Source: Talinum fruticosum (lineage: Eukaryota; Streptophyta; Magnoliopsida; Caryophyllales; Talinaceae). From it: a DNA stretch of 64,000 bases. The stretch covers positions 4,535,001 through 4,599,000 of the forward strand of contig JAITYX010000047.1 of assembly GCA_021018815.1 (NCBI GenBank), given 5' to 3'. Under the pieces are notes generated by a model, which was not told the DNA's origin, did no database searches, and saw only the letters and a list, made by a program, of their open reading frames with translations. Made by a program: the position numbers and the translations under genes. Below are positions 48,520 through 61,966 of this stretch, one piece after another (within the stretch, counting starts at the first letter, position 1; the number at the start of each line of letters is the position of its first letter).

Positions 48520-51468
48520 TGTATAGTTACTTATAAAATGTATTTTATCTCAAATTTTAGATTAACAATTATTCAATATCGTATTTTATTACAAGTTCAG
48601 TCAGAGATTTTATTATTGAAATCATTGTCATTCCCAATCAAAAAGAAAATCCAATTAATTGTTTTTGGTCAATTACGACTCTTTTTCTTTATATACTTAC
48701 AATTCTAAAAGATAATTCGAATGGCAAAATCTTAAGTATTAAATTAAATAATAAACAACTCAAACTTTTCATTGTTATGTTGGTCACAATTAATCCTACA
48801 AATTCTTAAAATTGGTAGAATTAGTATGTTCTTATATATTTTGAAAGTTCGGGCTATGACTATGGATATCAAGTTAAATATAAGAAGAATCCCTTCTACA
48901 TATTTAGTATAATATCCTTTCCGCTCCATATTATAATATAAATTTATTTATGCTTATATTATATAAGATATTTGTCTTTTTGTGTGAATTTCACTCGACA
49001 TAAAACTGTACTTTTTCGATAAACTATTCCAAAAAATTATTTGGACACATATGGATCTCTTTGGAATATTTGAGGTTTACTTATTTTGTTGGTCGATTAT
49101 CAACATAAAAACACAATATTGATTTAAAATGGGATACTTTGCATCATTGACACCAAAAAAAAAAAAAAAAAAACAAAGATACTGTTTAAGTGCGGCACTT
49201 TGCACTATTAATCATTTCCTCCCATCCAAACAAGCTATACATGAATAAACAGCTTTTTAAGTAATTTACTCATTTTAGCCAATTAAAAAAAAAAGAAATT
49301 TACTCATTTTAGAAAACGTTATCGATTATCCATTATTTAGTGTTGGCAAAACTCCATCCACTTTAAATCAACTGAATTTATATAATCATAAAGAGTTGAG
49401 TTTAATCAAATCGATAAATGAATTTTTGGCTTCTTTTGTCACTATGTTTCGAACTTTTTCTCCGTGTTTATTAAACCCTATATCAGTGTGTTCTAGATTT
49501 TTTTAATGTAAAATGTCACTGTTAAATATTTATTTATATTTTAGTAGATTAAAGGTAAATTAAAAATCGAAACCCATAGGCATTTAAAAAAAAATAAATT
49601 TAATGACATTTAGAATAAAACATCTATAATGACATGGAGATAAAAGCAAAACATACTGGTGAAATCGAGAAAATATTAAAATACAATGGAAAATAGAGCC
49701 AAACACTCGTGATAAATTAATACTCAATCATGCCCATATTAAAACTCAATAAGCTTTAGGTTACAAATTCGAGTTGTACAAATTTTGTAACTTATCAATT
49801 GGACAATTAGGTTCAAACTTTGAAAAAACAAGATTTAGATTATATAACAAGTATAAGTTTAGTCAATCTAAAAGTACAAATAACAATTTCAGATATTTAG
49901 ATGACTAAATCCAAACATCAAATATTCCAATATGAAATCAAGTCTTATTATAGTATCCGAATTAGAAATTATCACCCAACTATTTAATTTATTAAAACCC
50001 AATTCATTCGAACCAAAATAAACTCGACCGGAATTATTGGTAGCAACGTCACTATACCATGCCTTAATTTTGGCAAGGACAAACCCACAAGTTCTCAGAT
50101 GCAGACAATGTCTGATGAATCTGGTCAGCCTTATAGAACTGATTAATAGAAGCAGCCTTGAAATGGGAAGATGACGAAGCAGCTTTAAGATTGATCATAA
50201 ATCATCATGGCTTGATCTAGACTTATATGTGCCTCCCATTCATGCATTATTGTAGTACAGACAAACCCTCAATTTGGTCCCACCTTTGGTAATTAAATTG
50301 TAAATAAGCCCAACCAAAATCAGCCAAAATCTTTGCCGCCACAGAAGTATGCTCAGCTCACTTCACTCTCAGACTCGTTGAAACTTCAATCAAGCATAAC
50401 ATCATAACACTAGTTCCCCAAAAGTTTAATCATTTATGCCTTTTATCATCATGAAATCCAAGTCAGCACCTGAATAATGAGAAAAATCAACTTTATAGAC
50501 ACCAAAATTAAAAAAATCATTAGCGTGTCGATAGTCCTGTCAAGCAAATGGGTTGTTCTGCTAGAGTACATGTTTTTGATTTTGGATCATGCAAATGGGT
50601 TGTTCTGCTAGAGTACATGTTGGGTTAATTTTGGATCGGGCATGTTTCACGTTAAAGCGTTTCAATTTGAATTTGAGTTAATCGATGTTTGATTCAATAA
50701 GCTTTATCTTACAAAAGAAGCAACTTTGAAGGGTATTTTGAGTCAAATTCAGATCAATATGGGCCAAAATTTGGGTATTTGAGTCCACTTTAGGCTAGCA
50801 TGTTTAGTTGTTCAGGCTGCGTAAGGGTACAAGTTGATTGATTTAGGTCTGGGGTCAATTTGCCATCTAAATAACTAAAAGAATCAACTTGTGACTTAAC
50901 TAACTCAGCTTTTTCGAGTTAGGCTAATTCATTTGCCCTCACTAGCTAGGGCAACCCATTTCCCCTCTGCTTATATACTCCAACTTCAAGTCAGTAGGAA
51001 CACCACTCCACACAATAAAGCTGGCCTTCACAGCACTTGGTCCTGGGATGCAGATTGCAAGGGCAATGAAGCACGCTTAGTCATGAGTAGACATCGAGGG
51101 GGGAGGACCACACTTACAAGGGTTTGGGTTTTAGAAAAAATGGCAAGGAATGCATTTGATTACACTACGGACTGCAAGTCTGAATGAATTACAGAGGGGG
51201 ACACAAGCTATTTTTTAATACTTGCCCTTGGCCAATAGATTAAAACCAGCATGTAGAAAAACAAGCCTCCTTACAACCATATATTCCACACCGTTGCAGA
51301 AAGCAAGCAATAAAAACTTATCCCATGACCATGACCCAAGACAGCAATACACCCAATATTACCACCACTGCATCAAGGAAAGCTTTCTTTTTCTTTTCAT
51401 TCAAAACATAGTAAAGCCCCTTCCAGCCAAGGCAAGCATTTCAGACAGGGCAAAAAGGAGGTACCCTT
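48520..51468. other. Intergenic, 3' flank of the Alba gene on the right
   Basis: No gene seen. An A19-type tract lies near 49160 and a 47-bp direct repeat at 50544-50621. From about 50930 the sequence is less A+T-rich and probably includes the 3' UTR and downstream region of the minus-strand Alba gene. Confidence 0.45.
50544..50621. repeat. 47-bp tandem duplication
   Basis: GCAAATGGGTTGTTCTGCTA plus eleven bases begins at 50544 and again at 50591, identical over 31 bases. The second copy runs on into GGGTTAATTTTGGATCGGGC, a style seen in noncoding parts of plant retroelements. Confidence 0.9.
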
Positions 51469-54400
51469 CTAGGCCTGGTTAGTGCCACCTCGGGAGCGGC
51501 CTCCCATTCGCCCACGACCACGAGGTCCACGACCATATCCACGGCCCCCACCTCGACCACCTTGGTATCCACCATCTGCAACAAAGGTTTAAACACAAAT
51601 TAAGTATGACCTAGAGCATGGTCTCATGCAGGGAGGTCACATACAATGGGTCAGCTTGGTTAGGCAAGGTTAATGTTGGATGACGGCAAGATGGGCCAGT
51701 AAGCGTTCTCTTCAGGCCATTTCAAGTTCTATTCATGGTAAAAATCTACCGTGATTTCTCCATTTTACAGTTGTCGAGAAAAGGCAATCAATATTGGGTC
51801 AGCTTGGTTAGGCAAGGTTAATATTGGATGACGGCAAGATGGGCCGGTCAAGCATTCTCCTCAGGCCATTTCAAGTTCTATTCATGGTAAAAATCTACTG
51901 TGATTTCTCCATTTTACGGTTGTCGAGAAAAGGCAATCAATATTGGGTTAGGCAAAACTCAGGTAGGTTAAATTTGGATTTGCTCGATTCAAGATCATAG
52001 ACAGAAACAAATATATCTGGCTACATTATGCTTCAAACAGTCGCAGCACATTCAGGTTCGGTAATCAAGTATGGGCAACAGCATCGGGTTTAAGTTTATG
52101 ACAAGGGAAAGCATACAAGCTCAAAAAACCGTAACGTTTCACACATTATTATTTCAATTGAAAAATAATTCAGAGAAAACAGCACATGAGATCTGCTCAC
52201 CATAATATCCCCAGCCTCTGCCTCGTCCACCTCCTCTGCCCCAGTTCGAATATCCTCCATTATCTGCTTTAAGTAGGAGGTTAAACATGTGAACAAACAT
52301 AACTCGAGCAGAAAACTTAGTAGCCTACAACGGTCTAAGGAGAAGAAATACTAGTTTGAAGCCCATACCCTGATATGTTCCATAGCCACCACGGCCCCAA
52401 CTCTGGCCCTGACCTCTACCTCTACCTCTCCCTCTCCCTCTACCACGTCCACGACCTCGACCATATGAATCTACCCAGAGAAAGACAAAGAAGAGCGTCA
52501 GACAGTCAAAAATCAAGTAAAACATATGCCATAATTTGGTCACTACTGTCACCTTCATAAACAGCATTGTACATTCCCCGTCCTTGTCTAGGTTGAGACT
52601 GCTGCTGCTGATAATAACCCTGCTGTTTGGGCTGCTGCTGCTCAAATTGAAAAGGAGCTTGATACCTTTGAAAAACATAAAGTTACACCAGCTTTAAACA
52701 TACTCAATCGACATACAACCACATCAAATGCACATCACATGAAACCTTCTCCAAAGGTACACTGAGGAACCAGAATAAAAACAAAGCTTCGATGAGGCTT
52801 TATTCTTGGCAGCTCAACTCAATGTTACAATTAAATGATTAATCTCTCATGTTGCAAGAAAAAGGAAGCAAGAGATACTCAGACAGACCAATGCTGCAAA
52901 ACTGCAGTACATCTAAGACATACTCTAATTGTACTTTATGCATCCAAACATTAATCACAAGGAAATCCAGATGCATCAACCCTCCAACCCTCACCCCAAC
53001 TCCACAACCAAAAAAAAAAAAAAAAAAAAAAAAAACCCAACTAGCTGTTCCCGAGCACAAAGTCAGAAACAATGCAACTATCTTAGTAAAGTTTACAGAA
53101 CATAAACTACCCTGGGGAATTCTTGTCTAGCTCTTTAGTTGAGAGCGTAATGGATATCATAGAAACTTGACGAGTAGTCTCCAATCTGCAAAATACCAAC
53201 AAGGAATAATGTATATTACAGCTGACACTGCATCATAGATGGCTAACAAGAAAGTATGCAAAAAGCAATGAGCTTACTGCACAAGACCCTCTTCGTTAGG
53301 TTCCCATACGTCTGTTATGCTAACTGAGCTAATGGAAATATCTTGATGCAAGCCAGGAATCCTTTTCTGTTTAATGAAGAAGACAGCTAATCAGTACGGC
53401 TATTTAAAATAAATTATTCATAAGTCAACCTGCAACTTCAAACAGTTATCAACAACCTTTATGATCTCTGCAATAGCCACTGTCTTGCTAATCGCCTGAC
53501 CCATCGCTTTCAAGACAATTTCCTTAACGCATTTCTCCTGCATGACATTATTAGAAGATTGATGACTTTAGCACCTTCACCATACATTAAAGTGTTGCAC
53601 ACCACAAGATATACCAGAAGAATGACATCTACACCACATGAAACGTTCTGAACCATGCACCACTGACACAAATTCCCACCTCCAAGCACTAGGCGTTCAT
53701 AGATCATGAAAATAAATGAGCAGAGAATTCAAAGTAAACAGCCTAAAGCTCCCCTGTTCCAAAGATACTAGCAGATGAATCCTACATAGTTCCTCATGTG
53801 AAGAGAACTACTTTACTCATCCAACACTATATAAACTATAACATGGTCATGCCTCACACACCGTCGTATATGAGGATAGTCATAGCCTCAATGCACACGC
53901 CTCAAATAGAATGACACTGGTTCAGAAATATCTGATGACACTATCAGCAGACCAGACTCTAGATTATCCAGACTCCTAATTCAATAGAGAGACATGCCAA
54001 CAAAAACAGATGCCAATATGGATGCAGCCATGCAGATACAAGATACGGCATTCTAAAGACTTTTAATGGTAGGTAGAAAATTATAATTTAGTATTAATGG
54101 AACTGAGATACGAGATAATTTGAAGTGATACGCAAGTCATAAATTGTCCTAATAAAAGGAAACTATTACTACAATGTTATGTGAGGGGACATCAATAACA
54201 AACTTTATATGAACACGCCGAGCAATAAAGATAGCCACCCACCCATATTTCAATAAGTGGTTTCTCATAATTTGGTCACTATTTGTCGGGACTATCCATT
54301 GCTGCACCTGTCCATTTGGACCATTCTAAACAGGCAAACAGAGAGACGAATAATACACATTCAAATCAACACACGCCATAGGCCAACCTCAGCAATACAC

Positions 54401-55021
54401 CTCACTAAAAATGTATTTTGCCTTTCAAAAGACAAAATTTTTCTACCACCCCTGAGCTACTCAGACCTTTATCAGACAACGGGCGTACACACATCGGACC
54501 GTTGGACAATCGACATACGATACTTGCACACTTAAAATGTGATCGAGGCCGCACAACAAACAATGAAAAACAACCAAATGTGGTGCACTTACTAGAACAG
54601 GGAAACCCTGGCCCATGAACAACATTGCAATCCACCCCTGTATTAATCTAAATTCGCCATCTTCCTAATTCCATTAACCATATACACATTCCCATTAACC
54701 CACAATCATAATATTAAAAAAATTAAATACAAAAACAAACTCCTCAATACCCGCATTAATTGGCAAAAACCTCTTAGAGAAATGAACATAAACATCAACA
54801 TCAACTACATAAACAGCTCAAATTAAACGAAATTGCAAAGAAACAAAAGATTAATCAACGAAAACTAAATGAAATTGAAACCAGAAATGGAATAGAACCT
54901 GGAGAAGAGTGGTGGCATAGCTGATGTAGTTGCGGATAAGGCCCTGAGTAGTGACACGAATCTCGTTCTCGTTAATCGGAGACTCAGGTTTCGGCTTCTC
55001 CACTCTGGAGTATTTCTCCAT
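51469..55021 (-). CDS. ALBA: Alba-domain RNA-binding protein with RGG tail
   Basis: Alba-fold nucleic-acid-binding protein of the long plant type, with roles in mRNA binding and R-loop or stress-granule biology. Minus-strand exons: 54899-55021, 53457-53537, 53278-53366, 53111-53185, 52553-52665, 52369-52470, 52201-52263 and 51469-51575. They join in frame to 250 aa. The Alba domain spans about residues 1-115: 'INENEIRVTTQG', 'KEIVLKAMGQAISKTVAIAEIIK', cited by ends EIVLKAMGQ and AIAEIIK, 'RIPGLHQDISI' and 'LETTRQVSMISITLS'. A Gln-rich linker (exon 5) and uninterrupted RG/GRG repeats (exons 6-8) follow, ending GGTNQA. The start MEKYSRVEKP fits the family; an in-frame ATG nine codons upstream (55046-55048) is also possible. 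Confidence 0.96.
51648..51944. repeat. 148-bp tandem duplication in the last intron of the Alba gene
   Basis: Two adjacent copies (51648-51795 and 51796-51944) begin GGGTCAGCTTGGTTAGGCAA and end GAAAAGGCAATCAATATT. They differ at only a handful of sites, so this is a recent duplication. A third partial start (TGGGTTAGGCAA) follows. Confidence 0.95.
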
Positions 55022-55048
55022 GTCTGTGGTCGACTGATTCTCACTCAC

Positions 55049-56299
55049 AGAAAGAGAGAGGGATGAACCCTAAAACCCTAAAACCAAGGTGGAGGTATAG
55101 AGAGAGAAAGACGCAAGCTGAAACCTCCGAGGCCAAGCCCTAACCTGGTGGTGGCCAGTTTGTTTCCTTGTGATTTTCTGTTCTGTTTTTATATGCAGTA
55201 GTTTTTTATTTTATATTTTAATTGAATTATCTATATTTGTGGGAGGAAGAAAACGAAGAATGAGGGGGATTAGAAAGTACATCAAGGTACAGAGAAATGT
55301 GTGGGCCTTGATTGTACACGTGACTCACGTGATTTATATTCAGTCATTCAAGGATTTCTCATATATGGCCCACTAACCGGCTGGGTCGTGGCCCTTGGGT
55401 GCATATCTTTCAACTTTTTTTCATATATTTGTGCTCAATATGCAAAATATAGGAAAATTATTATTAGAGAATTAGCTTTGAATTATATCTATATTTATTT
55501 GTTGTTTTTATAGTTTATTTATTTTTTTATTTATTTTTTTATAAATATAAAAATAGATTTTTATTAGTGAATAAGGTTTTAATATATTGGTTAAAATTAA
55601 GATTTTAAATTGTATTGTGATTGTATTATGTTATCATTTATGATTCGTATGGATATAATTCTTTTTGGCTATTTCTTATGTGCTTTTTAAGAAGTGTACG
55701 TAAAAAGAAAGAGATCAACAAGAATTATGGGAAGCTCAAATTTTCATGAAATTTGAAGTAAGGTTATAATTTCGTTTGGCTGAACTTGATCGTGTGATTC
55801 CCCGTTTCCTACCTCTTAATTAAATATATAAATAAATATAATAAATTTAAATTTAAATTTCACATCTTATAAATTTTTTTAGAAGTTTTAAACGTCAACA
55901 ATTCTAAGCTTGGAGTTATTAGATGAAAATAATACTCGACTTTTAATTTAGCATAAGATATGCCAATCTTTGAAAATATTTATTTTATTATAATGCTTAT
56001 TTTGTCAAAAATTTTTATTTATCATGTAGTAACTTACTTATTATGTAAATGAAGACAATAGACCAATAAAGGAAAATACACTATTCAAATATGATACATT
56101 ATAATATCTCAATCCGTAAAGAAAATGTTTATATCTGGATGATATATATGTTCAAGATTTCGTGAGATTGTAATTTACTTATAAAACGTCAACGGTCAGG
56201 CCAAGAAAAATAGAGAAAGGTACACAATTCGTGCAAGATAAGTAAGTTACAATATTATTAAATCAATAATTCAAACCATTCTTGACTAGATACAAATAT
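55049..56299. other. 5' flank of the Alba gene, then intergenic
   Basis: The promoter and leader lie in the first 150 bases, with GAGAGAGA and two CCCTAAAACCC-type (telo-box-like) motifs at about 55067-55083. The rest is A+T-rich with no gene seen. Confidence 0.45.
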
Positions 56300-56575
56300 A
56301 TTGAAAAGAAATATTCCTCAAGCTTGGCACATGTTGGGCAATTTATGTCATCTTCGACTCTGTCATCAACTTCTATTATGTATTTCGGAAGGGTAATAGA
56401 GATTTAGATTGGGTAGCTAAATTCGGTGTTTGTATTCCCTTTTTATTGTTTTGGATTTCTTTTCCTTCTTCCTCCTCTCTCCTTATTTTTATGGAGGACA
56501 ATTTAGACAGTAACTCTTAAGTAAATATTTGCCTTTTAATTGTTGTCATGCCCTTTTCCCCAAAAAAATAAAAAA
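56300..56575 (+). pseudogene. LINE 3' end fragment (RNase H C-terminus)
   Basis: A frame reading 'RKGNRDLDWVAKFGV' near 56380-56430 matches the end of plant LINE RNase H domains (REGN..AD.LAK.G). It is followed by a C+T-rich tail and an A-rich stretch near 56560. A short, broken fragment. Confidence 0.5.
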
Positions 56576-56811
56576 TAAATTGTTGAGCAATAAATTAAAA
56601 GTCAGAATTATTATGTCTAATACGTCTAATATTGAGATTATTGATATTTGAAGATTCCGTATTTTGGGCATATTTTTGATATGTAATTGTGCTTTTAGTC
56701 AAAATTTATAATTTACGTCATTTTAGTCAGAACTTATATAAGATGAGACTTTGTTGTATCAGGTGTAGTGTTAAAAAACAAGGAGGATTTTAAGGGAAAA
56801 AAAGAAAAATA

Positions 56812-57083
56812 CTCTTCATTTCGAAATACATATCCCTTTAACTAATTTTTTTTCATTTCACAATACTTATCAATTTACATTTTCAATGACGTATTAATGA
56901 CTAATTTATCAATTTTGTCCTTATTAATTGCTCTATTTGTCCTCTTTTTTAATTAATTTTCTTTATTTCTAATAAAATTTTGGTCCAATTTGGTCTTTTA
57001 ATATAAATTTTGTCATAAATTTTAGTGTTTCCTTAATATTCCCTCATAATCTTAAAAGAACAAATATTTTGAAAAGGAGGAAG
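56812..57083 (+). mobile_element. Stowaway-like MITE, family A copy 4
   Basis: 272 bp flanked by TA (56810-56811 and 57084-57085). The ends are CTCTTCATTTCGAAATACAT and TATTTTGAAAAGGAGGAAG. The family's internal order is complete, with 'TTTAACTAATTTTTTTTCATTTC', 'ATTAATGACTAATTTATCAA' and 'TTTTGTCCTTATTAATTGCT'. This is the best full-length plus-strand example. Confidence 0.85.
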
Positions 57084-57085
57084 TA

Positions 57086-57685
57086 AACATAAGGGTGGTA
57101 GAGGATTTTTAGTAGCCGAATTTACGGCCTCAAATCTACCTTAGAAAATTTACAACTTTCCCTATAGTTACATTGAGTTATCCTTAAATAAGAGTTGTAA
57201 CCGATAATCTAATTTGAACTCCTAAAAATCAGAAAAATATACCAAATAATCACTTTTTTTCCATTTAAATTTTCTTTCCAACCTATTTTCTTCAAATCAA
57301 ATAGAGCCTAAAATTGTAAAATAAAACTAAATAAAACAGGACCATCATGTGCATTCTAGTTTATATTTTGATGAAGAAGATACATCAAGTAACGTTTAAA
57401 TCTTATATAGCGAAATTTTATATGAGTTCTTCTCTGTTTTTCAACCCCCAATGTTCTCTTCACTCATTTGTTTTTGAAACTCTCCACTAAAATATAACTA
57501 CTTTAAGGATGACAATTTTATGATTTCTTTTTACAAAATAATATAATTTCTAGTCATGAAATGAGAAAATATATTAGAATAAAATATTTCTTCATTAAGC
57601 TGATGTATATAATTTAATAAAAATCACCATAAGTATAGCGGTAAAATAGTGTACAAAATGATACTTGAGTGGTGCCTAGTGACAA
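57086..57685. other. Intergenic, no gene seen
   Basis: A+T-rich, with no coding or repeat structure I can support. Confidence 0.4.
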
Positions 57686-57835
57686 TAAAGTGTTGGTTGA
57701 AGTATATAGCGGTCTCACCTCGGTAAAAAGAGAATATAAATTTGAATTTTCGGAAGCATATTTTTCGGAAGAGCTTTTACCTTAAATGCTTATGATTCCA
57801 ACGAATTAGATCCTATTTTAAATTGAAAAAAAAAA
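57686..57835 (+). mobile_element. tRNA-like SINE, copy 3 (plus strand, with A tail)
   Basis: Body: AAGTGTTGGTTGAAGTATA, 'GCGGTCTCACCTCGGTAAA', B-box-like TAAATTTGAATTTT, 'GCTTTTACCTTAAATGCT' and 'TAGATCCTATTTTAAATTG', ending in an A10 tail at about 57826-57835. It is homologous to the minus-strand copies at 27681 and 48359 and sits at the left end of the LINE remnant. Confidence 0.7.
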
Positions 57836-57849
57836 CGATTGTTGGTAGG

Positions 57850-60800
57850 CTTAATTAATCTTCTACCGGTTGCAGTGGCGGTTGGGATACTTTCACTCAA
57901 AATCTTCTAATGTCCTGTTTATGTTATACAATATCCGAGCCCAAGAGGATTGCTCTTCATGATCCTCTCTGGTTTAAATAAGGGAGCACCTCTCTCTTCT
58001 AAACAAATACGGTTGTCATACTTCTACTCCCTAGACGTAGCCTTTTTAGGAACCTTTTTTCTTCCACATTAAAACTTTAATTGAATTAGAAGATGTGACT
58101 GACAAAAAGGTGGATCCCCCATTAACCATTATCAATGTCATAGATTACCATTATTTTTACAAAAATTTCTGAACAATCCATCCCAATCCAGGGAGACTAT
58201 ACTCTTGGAAATCTTGTATTCATGGACATCTTATTTATCAAAAACTTAATATACCTATTGGAAGGAGTGATTGGGTAACTTTGCATCCCAATGTCATAGC
58301 TCCATATGGCCTTTTCACATGTTCCGACCATAGTTACACTTTTTTAAATACTCATCCGATACAAAATCCTTTAAAAATCTATTTTTCAATTCCAGCCAAA
58401 TTGGATTAATTATGAGTCGGTTCTTGGAATCATTACAAAAAATGGGATACTCATGTCATAAGCTCACCTATGTATCGAATAGCCCAAACGCTTAAAGTCA
58501 TCAAGCATGACTTGAAATCTTCGAGATCTACTAATTGTGCTAATTTTCAGTTACAAATTGAGAAAAATACTTCTAAGTTACAATATGTGGAGGATCGTCT
58601 TTTAGATGATCCTAACAATTTTCATTTAAATCATTGGAATACTCGCATTGGTTAAACAATGAGAAAAATTATTGCTTTTTAATCAACGTTATCGAGGTAA
58701 CTACACTCGAAAAAATAGTTGGTTGATGGGGATATAAATCATTGGTGGTTTTCCCATCAAACAAGTAACGATCATAAAGCAACACTTCAATATCATTAGA
58801 ATCAAAGATGATGATGGTGTTTACCAAGAAGAGACAGAGAGGATAAAACAAAAGTTCATTGTTGATTTTTCTCGTTGACTTACTTTTGAGCGTAACATCT
58901 CAATTACTTTGAACCAAATTTCTTCATTAACTAAAGTCATTCGTGAAGAAAATATGAATTTCATTAAATTTATTATAGAAGACGATATTCATATTACACT
59001 TTTTCAAATGAATCAATATAAAGCACCAGGGCAAATGACTTTGGAGCCTTGTTCTTTCAAAGTATTGGCATATTCTTTTAAAAAGCAACTTTGTATTGCA
59101 ATTCAAGATTTTTTCATATCTGGCCTTTTGCTTAAGGAGTTCAATCATTCTTTCATTGATTTGATCCCAAAAGTGAAAAATCCAGAAACAACTAGTCATT
59201 TTCGCCCGATTAGTTTGTGCAACACGTTCCATAAAATCATAACTAAAATTATGCTCAATGGAATGCGTCCGATTTTAGAACGCATCATCCAACCAACCCA
59301 TAATGCTTTTGTCCCTCAAGTGGCTATTTACAGCATTCTTATTGCACATGAAATAATGAATAGATTCCATTTCACTAAAAGTAAAAAAGGTTATGTTATA
59401 GCTAAACTTGACGTGGAAAAAGTGTATGATAAACTTGAATGTGATTTCTTATTTAATTTTCTCATAGCATGGGTTTTCATATGACGTGGATTAATTAGAT
59501 TAATGAGTGTGTAACAATAGTTTCTTACTCTATTATTCTTAATAATGAACAAGTGTGATTTTTTCAAACCGACTCGTAGACCGAGACAAGGCGATCCTCT
59601 GTCTCCGTATCTTTTTATCCTTTGTATGGATATTTTGATGCAACAACTTTATCGGGCATCTTTAAATCCTAAATCTAGTATTAGGATTCAGATTTCTCCA
59701 AAACCAAAGACAATCCCTTATTTACTTTGCCGATGATAGCTTTTTATTTTGCAAAGCGACCTCCCAGTGCTGCTTTCAATCTAAATTCTATCGTGAATTC
59801 CTTGTGTCAGTAATCTAGACAATTAGTGAATTTTCACAAATCCAATATTGTTTTTTCAAAGAACACTCCCAATTTGGATCAACGTCGAGTTTCGCAGAGT
59901 TTTACATTTCCCACAACTCATCTTTAGGAAAATATTTGGGATGTTTACTCTTCCAAGGTCTTCCAACGCTTGAATTATTCTAAAACTTACCTAGAAAACA
60001 TAATCTAAACTAGCTAATTAGAAGGATGCCTCTCTTTCCAAAGTTGGTAGAGTAATACTTCTTCAATCGAATCTTAAATCCTTACCGAGTCATACCATGC
60101 AATGTTTTTAGCTTTCAAATTCTATTTTCCAAAAGTTAGATCGAATTAATCGAGGTTTTTTTTTAAAAAAGTATAATACGGAAAAAGGATTTTCAATAGT
60201 TGTATGAGACAAAAATTTTCAACTAAAAAATATAGGGGTTTGGGCTTAAGAAAAACAAGTGTTGTCAATACAACCATTATAGCTAAGTTTTCTTGGAAGT
60301 TTCTCACTAACCCCGATAATTTTTGGGTTAAACAAATGAGAGCAAAGTATGGCTCTGTGGATGAGTTTTTTTTTTTTATTTTTTTTAATTTTTTTTTACT
60401 TATAAACAGAAGAAAACCAATTCTTCAAGCATGGACGTGTATGTTACGTACCCACAATTTTATTCGTTAATGCATGAGATGACAACTAAGGAATATAAAT
60501 AAAAAACAATTTTTGGATCGATGCTTGGTGTCATGATTCTAGTTTGGCTGATTTATTGCAATTACACTTTTCAAGTCTAATCGATCCTTAGATCAAGGTT
60601 TGTGAATGCATTTCCGCCGATAAAAATTGGGATGAAACTAAACTGCATTGCGGGTTTTGCCCAAGGCTTGTATCCCTTATGTTTTAGCTTTTCTCATCCA
60701 TCCGATGGAAATAAAGGATAAGTTTTACTAGGGACTAACTATAAATGGTGAATTTTCTACTAAATCCGCTACTTAAAAAGTTCATGAGAATCTCAAACCC

Positions 60801-61440
60801 GGTCAACCAGAGGCGCAAGTTTAATTAGATTTGAAATTTGGATGTTATGCCTAAGATTAAAATGTTCTTATGGCAAGTCCGTCATAACTCATTATTGATT
60901 AGAGCTAACTTATTACATCATGGTGTACAACTGGATCCTATTTGTCCGGCTTGTATATCGAAATTGAAGATACGGAGTACCTTTTGCCACTTATCCTTTT
61001 GTAGGTCAAGTTTGGGATATTGCTATTCAGCATGATTGGATTCGTCAACATACATTTTCTAACCTTCTTATTCTAGTTAGAGAGTCTTTACACAACATTT
61101 TTGTTGGTAGAGGGCTAATATTTCTAGAATCGATGTACTTTTGTAGAGCATCCGGAAGTCTTATAATGACATTGTGTTTTAAAATGATGTACCAAATCCC
61201 TTGTGTTCACTCATTCGAACAAATCGTAATTGGGTGGAATTGCGAGCAACGTACATATTCTTCTCACCATTTTTCATCATCCTCACCATGATATTCAATT
61301 CTCATTTCCAAGCCCACCTATTTTGTAAGGTGCACTTCTTCTTCAGACGGATTCATCAAAATTAATTTTGACGACATTTTTCTTCAAGTGGGCGCAGCAA
61401 TTGGTTATGTTATACGTGATTAGAAATGAGGTTAATATGG
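57850..61440 (+). pseudogene. Decayed L1-type LINE (RT, zinc-binding, RNase H start)
   Basis: Non-LTR retrotransposon polyprotein in many broken frames. The left part (57850-58850) is the probable end of the endonuclease and the linker. The reverse transcriptase starts near 58909, with 'QYKAPG' at about 59015, 'FNHSFIDLIPKVKNPE', 'FRPISLCN' at about 59200 and 'RQGDPLSPYLFILCMD' at about 59584. The catalytic FADD is at about 59726 in another frame. The zinc-binding region 'KIKMFLWQVRHNSLLIRANL' lies at 60847-60905, and the RNase H start 'IKINFD...IGYVIRD' at 61350-61420. The 5' half of the endonuclease and the 3' UTR with poly-A are missing. Confidence 0.85.
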
Positions 61441-61966
61441 CAACCGATTAATATTTTTTCATTGTTTTCTTCTTGCTCAATTAACCATGTTTTTTAAGAG
61501 ATTAATGTGGTAACCGATTGTAGTTAAGATCTCTATGAATGAAAAAAAATCTGATGTAAAAATAGTAAATGAGTCATCGGTTGCTCCACAAGTTGAAGTG
61601 CAAGAACTTGTTATGTTGATAAAGTCGACATGGTCTCCCAAAAGGTAAAGCCCCACAAAGGTACTCACTTTCTCTTCATTATGTTTTGTTCATCGATGCC
61701 GGTGAGTCTCGAGATGTATGTTGAGATTGCGCATGAAGATGATCGATCCGAGTGGGAGCTTATATCGGATGATAATGGTTTGGGGCTTGAGAGGTTTTGA
61801 GTAGTAAAAATCCGGAAGATATGCTAACCAAAGGAGTTGATGCCAGGAATTTGAGGTTGTGCAAAACCTTAATCTGTCTTTCTTACCGATGATGAGACCG
61901 AGTTGATGTACTAGATGTGTGTGTAGCGATAATGAAGTTGAGCCATTAGTCTCCAAGTGGGAGAGA
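61441..61966 (+). pseudogene. Copia retrotransposon polyprotein tail
   Basis: Broken frames include 'NPEDMLTKGVDARNLRLCK' (about 61810-61865), the C-terminal end of copia RNase H (NPADMLTK family pattern). A polypurine tract CCAAGTGGGAGAGA then lies just before the LTR at 61967. The integrase and RT cores are not present; the DNA to the left belongs to the LINE. Confidence 0.65.
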
